64,000 nt of DNA from NCBI RefSeq assembly GCF_016599045.1, contig NZ_JAENKV010000001.1, forward strand, positions 154,716 to 218,715, written 5' to 3'. Under the pieces are notes generated by a model, which ran no database searches, was not told the DNA's origin, and saw nothing but the letters and a program-made list of their open reading frames with translations. Source of the stretch: Campylobacter sp. TTU_617 (GTDB lineage: Bacteria; Campylobacterota; Campylobacteria; Campylobacterales; Campylobacteraceae). Below, piece after piece: positions 57,931 through 64,000 of this stretch (position 1 is its first letter; every line of letters starts with the position of its first letter). Both the position numbers and the translations under genes were made by a program.

Positions 57931-59258
57931 ATTTCATCCTTTTCTAAATCTAAGAAATTATTTTTTTTATAAAATTCTAAAACTTGTGTATCAATTTTTA
58001 AGCTATTATAAAAATAAGATCTAAAATTATCAATCCTAGAATAAAGTATTTTTAAACTATTTGGATTTATAGCTCTTGAAAGAGCTACATAAAGTTGTCC
58101 ATTTTCAAATATATTATTAATATCGCAAATTAATTTTTCTATACTCATACCTTGAGACTTATGAATTGTTATAGCGTATGCAAGTTTTATAGGAAATTGT
58201 CTAATGCTTGCGCGAATATTAACTTCTAAATCATTTTGATTTTGACTTAATTCTTCCATATTAAAAGTATAAGGTTCTAATAAAACAATTGTGCCATTAT
58301 TTTTTAAAATTTCAATATAAATTTCTTTATCTTTTTCAAAAATATCTTTTATAATGCCTTGTTCCCCATTATAATAATTTTTTTCCCAATTATTTAAACA
58401 AAATATTATTTTAGCACCTATTTTTAATTTTAATTCTTCTAAAATATTTAAACTTTTAACCCAAGAATATAAAACCTTATCTTCTAAAGTTGGATCTTCT
58501 TTTTTAATTTGTGCTTTAAAAATTATCAATTCGCTTTTAAGTTTGCTTAATTTTTGAGAATTGATTAAATCAACTTTTTTATTTATGCCACATAATAAAG
58601 TAAAATCATCAGATATTTCATCAAATTCTGTTTCTTTTATTAGCAATTTTTCAAAATATGAAAAAATACTATCATTAACTTCTCCTTTTCTTAAAAAAGA
58701 TAAATAATGATAAAATTCTTCATTATCTGTTCTTTTGGATATACTTAACTTTAAAAATTTAAAATTTAAATCATTCCAAAATATAGAATTAAAAGCATAA
58801 AAAGAATTAGAAAATAATGTTTGATTATTATCTTTTATTACAGGAGGTAATTGAAAAAAATCTCCAACAATTAAAATCTTGCCATTAAAATTTGCATTTT
58901 TTAACCTAAGAACAATCATATCAAAAACATTTGCACTTACCATTGAGATTTCATCAATAATAATTAAATCAGTTTTTTTTAAAATTTTATTTAATTTTGT
59001 AATTTTTTCTTTTTGTTTTTTATCATAAAATGCAAGCTCACTTTGGCTTATACTTCTTCCGAAACAAAAAAAACTATGTAAAGTAATTCCATTGATATTA
59101 AACGCACTTAAAGCAGTAGATCCTAAAGAAACAACATTTTTACCTTGTTTTTGATAAAGCGTTTTTAGTTTATTTGTCAAAAACGATTTTCCAACACCAG
59201 CACCACCACTTAAAAAAACATTATTTTTTTCTAAAATTTTCTCTAGTTTATCAAGCAT
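57927..59258 (-). CDS. PIF1/RecD2-like superfamily 1 helicase
   Basis: DNA helicase of 443 residues. Walker A is SGGAGVGKSF, motif II is LIIDEISMVSANVFD, motif III is GDFFQLPPV, and motifs V-VI are AITIHKSQGMS and YVALSRA. This is the PIF1-type layout, which in yeast unwinds G-quadruplex and Okazaki-flap DNA. It starts 46 bp from the divergent lipoprotein gene. It matches Cj0945c. Confidence 0.9.
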   Translation of the reverse strand: MLDKLEKILEKNNVFLSGGAGVGKSFLTNKLKTLYQKQGKNVVSLGSTALSAFNINGITLHSFFCFGRSISQSELAFYDKKQKEKITKLNKILKKTDLIIIDEISMVSANVFDMIVLRLKNANFNGKILIVGDFFQLPPVIKDNNQTLFSNSFYAFNSIFWNDLNFKFLKLSISKRTDNEEFYHYLSFLRKGEVNDSIFSYFEKLLIKETEFDEISDDFTLLCGINKKVDLINSQKLSKLKSELIIFKAQIKKEDPTLEDKVLYSWVKSLNILEELKLKIGAKIIFCLNNWEKNYYNGEQGIIKDIFEKDKEIYIEILKNNGTIVLLEPYTFNMEELSQNQNDLEVNIRASIRQFPIKLAYAITIHKSQGMSIEKLICDINNIFENGQLYVALSRAINPNSLKILYSRIDNFRSYFYNSLKIDTQVLEFYKKNNFLDLEKDEI

Positions 59259-59304
59259 TATTTTTCCTTATTATAATTATAACTATTTTTATAAAGGTTT
59301 TTTT

Positions 59305-60624
59305 ATGTATCATTATTTTTTATTTATTATTTTGTTATTTATAAATGGATGCGCATTAAATACACAGCAACCACCTAAAACCAAAACTCCGCAGTATGCA
59401 CATTTTAAATTTGAACAAAATGTTTCTATATTGCCTAAATTAGATGAAAATTTTTCTATTAATAATGCTTATAAAAAATATTTTTTTCGTCCTTGGCATA
59501 GTGATTTTAAAAAATTAAAAAATGAAGATTTATTTTGGGCTTTTAAAATGTATAAAAATCAAAAAAATCAATTTTATTTTTTTAATAAACAAAAAATCTC
59601 CCAACTTTGGTTTGATGAACAAATTAAAAACTCAAATATCCAAAATTTAGGATCCATAAATAAAAAAGCCTTAGTTATACAAAATTCTTTAATCAGAAAT
59701 TTACCAAGCCCTAAAGCTATCTTAAAAAATCCTTTTGAAGAAGGAGAAGGCCTACCTTTTGATTATGCACAAAATGCTATTTTAAACATAGGATCTGCTA
59801 TCTTAGTATCTCATTACAGTAAAGATAAACGCTATGCTTTTATAATGAGTGAAAATGGTTTTGGCTTTATTAAAGCTAATCATTTTGAATTTATAAATGA
59901 TCATAGAGCAAAAATCTATGAAAATTTAAATTTTATAACTCCGCTTAAAGAAAAAGTATCAATCTTTGATATAAAGGGAAATTTTCTATTTCAAACACGT
60001 ATTGGAGCTATTTATCCTTACTATAAAAAAGATGAAAATTATTATTATGGTAAAATTGGATCCTATAAATATAAAGCTAAAAAAACTCTTTTTTCAACTT
60101 TTCCTATAAAATTAAATGATGAAAATTTAAAAAATCAAATTTCTCAAGTTCTAAATCTTCCTTATGGATGGGGAGGATATGACTTTGAACGCGATTGTTC
60201 TTTATTTACAAGAGATTTATTTTCTGCTTTTGGAATTTATATGCCTAGAAATTCTTATGCACAAATTACTAGTTTTGATTATTTTGACATTAGCAAGTTA
60301 AATCAAAAACAAAAAGAAGATTTTCTTGATCGTTTTGCTAAACCTTATCTTAGTTTGCTTTATTTTCCTGGACACATTATGCTTTATGGAGGAAAAATAA
60401 ATAATACACATATTGTATTGCATAGTGCTTGGGGAGTAAAAGGTTATAATAATACTAGATTATTAATTTCTCAAAGTGCCATTACCTCTTTACAAATAGG
60501 AAAAAACCAAACCAATATCCCAAATGAAAATTTATATATTTCAAAACTAAGCAAAATTGCTTTTATGAATCTTAATTCAAATGAAAAAAATATCATAAAA
60601 TCTTATCTAAAAAATCTTTTTTAG
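59305..60624 (+). CDS. SH3/NlpC-P60 family lipoprotein (predicted cell-wall hydrolase)
   Basis: Envelope protein of 439 residues with a lipobox (IILLFINGC). The N-terminal half contains SH3-like segments, and the C-terminal NlpC/P60 domain has the Cys in YDFERDCSLFTRD, the His in FPGHIMLYGG and a later HSAWG. This is the YgiM/DUF1175-type SH3b1-NlpC arrangement, suggesting a gamma-D-glutamyl-diamino-acid endopeptidase. Two nested palindromes overlap its stop. It matches Cj0946. Confidence 0.85.
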   Translation: MYHYFLFIILLFINGCALNTQQPPKTKTPQYAHFKFEQNVSILPKLDENFSINNAYKKYFFRPWHSDFKKLKNEDLFWAFKMYKNQKNQFYFFNKQKISQLWFDEQIKNSNIQNLGSINKKALVIQNSLIRNLPSPKAILKNPFEEGEGLPFDYAQNAILNIGSAILVSHYSKDKRYAFIMSENGFGFIKANHFEFINDHRAKIYENLNFITPLKEKVSIFDIKGNFLFQTRIGAIYPYYKKDENYYYGKIGSYKYKAKKTLFSTFPIKLNDENLKNQISQVLNLPYGWGGYDFERDCSLFTRDLFSAFGIYMPRNSYAQITSFDYFDISKLNQKQKEDFLDRFAKPYLSLLYFPGHIMLYGGKINNTHIVLHSAWGVKGYNNTRLLISQSAITSLQIGKNQTNIPNENLYISKLSKIAFMNLNSNEKNIIKSYLKNLF

Positions 60625-60630
60625 ATAAGA
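60601..60630 (+). terminator. Hairpin at the end of the NlpC/P60 gene
   Basis: A 14-bp perfect stem (TCTTATCTAAAAAA, TC loop, TTTTTTAGATAAGA) covers the last codons and stop. The T-run is within the descending arm rather than after it. Likely ends the transcript before the decayed region. Confidence 0.55.
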
Positions 60631-61063
60631 AAATACAATCATTATTTTAAAAAACTAAATAAAATTAAAAGCAAAAATGATATAGAATAAATTTAGAAAA
60701 TCTAAAAATTCTAAAAGCTAAAAAAGCATTCAAATATCAAAGCTTTAAATATTTTTAATCAAATAAAAATTAAAATAAACAATAGATTTAACTTAATAAA
60801 TCCTATACTTTTTTATGATTTAAGTAAAAGAGTTCTTAAACATAAATAAAAAATTTACTATTACTTATTTAAACTAAAAATTAAAGATAAGCCAACTTTT
60901 TTTAAAATATTTAAAAGTTTAAATGAAACTTGGAAATTTATCCTTTAAAAGTTATTTTGAATATGAAGAAGTTTATATATAAAAGCAAATCCTATTCTAT
61001 TATTAATTTAGTTAAAAATTAATTCTTTATATATCATTTTAACGCTTTCTTTTAAATATAAAA
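60631..61063. other. 433-bp region with no intact gene; possible decayed coding DNA
   Basis: No frame longer than about 30 codons is present. On the plus strand, several short stop-free pieces look protein-like, such as one reading INPILFYDLSKRVLKHK near 60798-60850 and another KDKPTFFKIFKSLNETW near 60888-60945, each in a different frame and broken by stops. The piece lengths and order suggest a former gene that has accumulated indels. I cannot name the family. No RNA gene was recognised. Confidence 0.4.
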
Positions 61064-61660
61064 TCAATACAAACTAAAAGGTCTAAAGTCAAAATTTAAA
61101 GATTTTGGTATATTAAGTTTAAATTTTTTTAGCTCTTTTTTAGGTGCTACTATTAAAGCGTAGCTACCTTTATTGTATCTATCCTATACACTAAAAAACT
61201 GACTTTTAGAACTTATATATTCTCCATGACTTGGATCAAGTATTTGTAAATAATTGCCTTTATGATTGATAATTACCACAAAATGCGGGAAGCGCGGATC
61301 ATCTTCAATTTTTACAAGCATTGGAATATTTATAAGCTTATCTAAACTTTCTCTATTAATTTGATATGAATTACTTTCATAGCCTAGCTTTTTAACCGCA
61401 TCGCTTAAATCTGCAAAGCTTACCATATCAGTGTAAAGTTGTTGTCCACTCATTATTTCCAAAAGTTTAAGCTCATTAAACTTTTGATTATCAAGTATAT
61501 TAATTAAAGTTGCCAAAGATGAAACTCCACAAGACTCTTCATAAGTTTGTCTTATTACTCTTTCATTTTTAATTTCTTGATAAGACTTGACTATAAATTC
61601 TGCCTTTAAGAATAAAGGCAGAATAATAAATATTAATAATATTTTTAAAATTTTTTCCAT
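61064..61660 (-). pseudogene. Periplasmic C39 cysteine peptidase, amber-interrupted (module copy 2)
   Basis: Same family as the copy at 39701: signal peptide (LLIFIILPLFLKA), Gln/Cys in RQTYEESCGVSSLATL, His in FPHFVVI and Asp in LDPSHGEY. The frame is 199 codons and stays open except for TAG at 61184-61186, where a Trp codon (TGG) is expected in SVWDRYNKG. Upstream of the TAG, 158 residues including the whole triad are intact, so a shortened enzyme might still be made. The ATG overlaps the barrel pseudogene by 16 bp. It is divergent from the double-glycine precursor gene. Confidence 0.82.
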
Positions 61661-62486
61661 AGATTGATACCAAAAATTACATCAGGTGCAGCAGAGCTTC
61701 CCTCAAAACTAGCATTAACAAAAACTGCGTTATCCAAATTAATACTATAAGTAGAACCTAAACTTAAAGTTGGAATAGAACGTACTTTTGAATTTTGATA
61801 ACCATTGATTTTTTGCTCGGTTTGAAATCTTTGCTCTGCTCCCAAATCTAAAGTAGTTTTAGGACTTAGAATAATAGATAAATCCCCACCCACATAAATA
61901 CTATTTCCATACTCTATTTTAAGGGTTTTAAATTTTCTTAATTAGTTATAACCAAAACCGGTATAAATGTTATATACAACTGGATCGCTGTATCCTCTTA
62001 AACTAACTTGTAGGTTTTGTGATTTTAGATAAAAGTTTTTGGTTTGACTGATTGCTTTTTCTCTTTGAATGATTGCAGTTTGAAAGATAATTTGCGGAAT
62101 TAAATCTGCAATACTATCGCCTGTATAAATAAAACCTAGCTATAAACTATCAAAGCCTATTCGATTTTTACTAGAATACTCATTTGTAAAAAAGTTTATG
62201 TATTCTTGTCTTGCATAACTTCCACCCCCTGAAACAAGTGTATCAAACTTGGGTGCTATGGTATAAATGAAAGTTTGAGTTAAAAATAATTGTTTTGCAT
62301 CATTAAAAAATTTTACAATAATATCAGGATAAATAGTATAGGAATTTGCATTCCCAGAACTAAGAAGAGAAAAATTTGTAATACTTCTTATACCTATTTG
62401 TTTTTTAATAAACTATCTATATTTAGTTTATCACTAGAAAAAACACAACTGACTAAAACCATAAACACTAAACAAATCTTTTTCAT
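61645..62486 (-). pseudogene. Outer-membrane beta-barrel protein, multiply disrupted (module copy 2)
   Basis: Starts MKKICLVFMVLVSCVFS (signal peptide) and would be about 281 residues, ending NLWKKF. Three lesions are seen: a -1 frameshift in a six-A tract (plus-strand T6 at 62401-62406), TAG at about 62140-62142 replacing Trp (DSL*LGF), and TAA at about 61942-61944 replacing Gln (YN*LRKF). The remaining reading is strand-rich and clearly homologous to copy 1 at 38.9 kb, including the LDLGAEQRFQT block. It cannot make a full barrel without repair. Confidence 0.82.
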
Positions 62487-62607
62487 TGTTACCTTTCTAA
62501 ATGTTTTTAAAAATTTTTTTAATAAAACAAGAAAAATTTGATTTTAATATTAAATTTATGATATTATGTAAATAAAGAATAAATATAATAAAAATTAAGA
62601 AGAAATT

Positions 62608-62941
62608 ATGTTAAAAAAATTGGCAAGTTCATTGATTTTAGGTTCTTTGTTGGTAAATTCTGCTTTTGCTGGGGATTTTTTAGCTAAAGTTAGTAATGGT
62701 GCAATAAACGATAACTCTCAAGGCATAAAGGCTCTTAATTTAGATGAGATGAAACAAATAGTAGGTGGTGCATTCTATCATAGAATATCTAAACTTGATA
62801 AATATGGATATAAAGTCTGACTTGCAAGTGATTCAATGTATATTACAACCGATGCAAATGGAAATCTTAAATCGAACTCTGGAATAGATTCAGCAAGAAA
62901 AAAATGGGTTACCAAGGAAACGGAATAGTTATATTGGGAGT
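62608..62941 (+). pseudogene. Sec-signal plus double-glycine leader precursor protein, interrupted
   Basis: The first 70 residues are intact: a Sec signal (LASSLILGSLLVNSAFA, cut after about residue 21), then a second leader ALNLDEMKQIVGG with Gly-Gly at 53-54, the form cut by C39 peptidases. AFYHRISKLDKYGYKV follows. TGA at 62818-62820 ends it, but the same frame continues (LASDSMYITTDANGNLKSN) to a TAG after residue 106. Skipping one base at a seven-A tract (62898-62904) leads to a further plausible end (MGYQGNGIVILGVKDNIL). The original cargo was probably about 120 residues. No bacteriocin family is recognised in the mature part. Confidence 0.72.
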
Positions 62942-62989
62942 TAAAGATAATATTCTTATATATAAAATGAATTAAGGACATTTAAACAA

Positions 62990-63936
62990 ATGCTAAGTAG
63001 TTTTCAAGTTAGCAACACGCCATTTGGTGCTGTTATTGATTACAAGCGTGATAAAGAATATTGTGGTGGAATTTATAATGATGGCTCTAAATGGCAAGAA
63101 ATCTTAGACAATAAATTTAACCAATTTTCAAAAGATGAAAATCATAAAAATATAGATAAAAATGATTTTTTAAATATCTATAGCGATAATAGTAACAACT
63201 ATGTTAACAATGAAATCACTAAATATATTATAATATAAAAGATTTAAATGGAAATAAAATTGATTTTAATAGTTTAGATTCCAAACAGCAAAGTCTTATT
63301 ATTTCTTTTTTAAGAACACCATTAGAACAAACTAATATCTATGGGACAAGAGCAAAATTAAGTGATATAAAAATAGATTTAAATGATAATAATGAACTTT
63401 ATATCGAGGCAAATCTTCATACTATCAATGGAAAAACTCTTAGTATGGGAGCAGAATTTTCTATGCAAACAATGGATGAAAATAAGTATGGAAGCTATGG
63501 TTTTCTAGAACATAATGATAGCCAAATATATAAATTTTCATTTATAAGTGATAAAAATTTAAGCACAAGTGAAAGAAAAAATTTGCTCACAAACATAAAA
63601 AATGCTGACATAAAATCACTTGGTGATTTTAAAGAAGATATAGATATTAGCATTTATTTTAACGATGATGGAACAGAGGGTAAATTTACTAGCTTTTCCA
63701 TATATGATAAATCAAATTTTGAACTTGATATCCAAAAGGCTCATGAAAATGTTAAAAATCTTCCAAAAGAAGAAAATGAAAAAGAATCTTCAAATTTTAC
63801 TCTTGTAAATATTTATTGGGATATTGTAAGAAAAGATTTAGAAAATTTCAAAACTAATTTAAAAAATAAGCAAGAAGATCTTTTTATTAAAAATTCTATT
63901 TCACCATTGAAAGATATATTAAAAAATAATATTTAA
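62990..63936 (+). pseudogene. Unknown protein downstream of the precursor gene, one frameshift
   Basis: The frame from 62990 (MLSSFQVSNTPFGAVIDYK) runs 82 residues to a TAA at 63236-63238. The continuation (YYNIKDLNGNKIDFNSLD...) is in the next frame and open to 63936. An indel in the AT-run at about 63215-63235 explains this. Rejoined, it is about 315 residues, acidic, with DND/Asn-rich segments (LSDIKIDLNDNNELYIEA, ISIYFNDDGTEG), no signal peptide and no recognised domain. The N-terminus resembles the tandem sigma-54 genes in general form (Phe-x-Ile/Val-Asn/Ser...Tyr/Phe-Gly). Function unknown. Confidence 0.6.
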
Positions 63937-63951
63937 ATAATTTAGAAATAA

Positions 63952-63974
63952 TTTTACTTTTTAATCAAGTAAAA
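63952..63974 (+). terminator. Hairpin after the last gene
   Basis: An 8-bp stem (TTTTACTT, 7-nt loop, AAGTAAAA) lies 15 bp after the last stop and is followed by GTGTTTTATATTTTT. This fits an intrinsic terminator for the disrupted gene. Confidence 0.45.
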
Positions 63975-64000
63975 GTGTTTTATATTTTTAAACTTCTTTA

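Noticed and set aside
61184..62142. UAG read as Trp (stop-codon reassignment) in the island
   Set aside because: Two amber codons replace Trp, but rnpA and the NlpC/P60 gene end in TAG and a TAA also interrupts the same barrel gene. Ordinary nonsense mutations explain the pattern.
62818..62820. TGA in the precursor as selenocysteine
   Set aside because: No SECIS-like hairpin is evident directly after it, and the neighbouring genes are also disrupted, so a simple nonsense change is more likely.
1..64000. tRNA, rRNA or CRISPR arrays
   Set aside because: No cloverleaf-like GC-rich island, no rRNA-like conserved block and no regularly spaced repeats were seen by eye in the short intergenic gaps. 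A tRNAscan or CRISPR search was not possible.

Overview
This AT-rich window (low GC, short intergenic gaps, many 1-8 bp gene overlaps) reads as chromosomal DNA of a Campylobacter species near C. jejuni and C. lari. The support is ciaB, the flagellar kinase flgS, a receiver-less cheB, pgp2, and long runs of genes in the order known from C. jejuni. Those runs are joined differently from the C. jejuni reference, so the species is left open. No rRNA, tRNA, CRISPR array or insertion sequence was recognised.

Layout. 1-2.2 kb: pta (5' end outside the window) and ackA. 2.2-9.5 kb, minus strand: aguB, a cation-efflux gene, aguA, a META-domain lipoprotein, a chemoreceptor with a CxxCH motif, purH and a TerB/DnaJ protein. 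9.5-16.2 kb, minus: purL and the rpmH-rnpA-yidD-yidC-jag-mnmE cluster. 16.4-23 kb: an acetyltransferase, a UDG-like protein, a periplasmic protein, a thioesterase, an amino-acid-binding lipoprotein, a class V aminotransferase, a DUF234-like protein that seems to start with AUU, and flgS. 23-38.7 kb: dnaE, a DJ-1-like gene, an amino-acid ABC permease and ATPase, an alanine symporter, trmL-alr-pgp2, hupB, ciaB, a thioesterase and cstA with its small partner. 43-60.6 kb: prs, cheR/cheB, rpiB, apt, a DedA protein, pepA, ychF, a degenerate aas, a LolC-type permease, secA, lolA, a PIF1-like helicase and an NlpC/P60 lipoprotein.

Two accessory islands carry most of the novelty. At 38.9-40.3 kb and again at 61.1-62.5 kb there is a paired module: an outer-membrane beta-barrel protein whose end overlaps a free-standing periplasmic C39 peptidase. 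Beside the second copy, divergently oriented, lies a small precursor with a Sec signal peptide followed by a double-glycine (bacteriocin/ABC-type) leader. I infer a secretion route in which Sec exports the precursor, the C39 enzyme trims it at Gly-Gly in the periplasm and the barrel lets it out, in outline like the Fap amyloid system. Every member carries at least one stop or frameshift, so the system looks decayed or phase-off in this isolate.

Between the first module and prs are two tandem paralogous genes of unknown function. They are preceded by a near-perfect sigma-54 promoter, which places them in the flagellar FlgS/FlgR/RpoN regulon. Smaller findings are a hairpin that buries the dnaE ribosome-binding site, two probable AUU start codons (rnpA and the DUF234-like gene), and an aas gene that has lost key motifs and its C-terminus.
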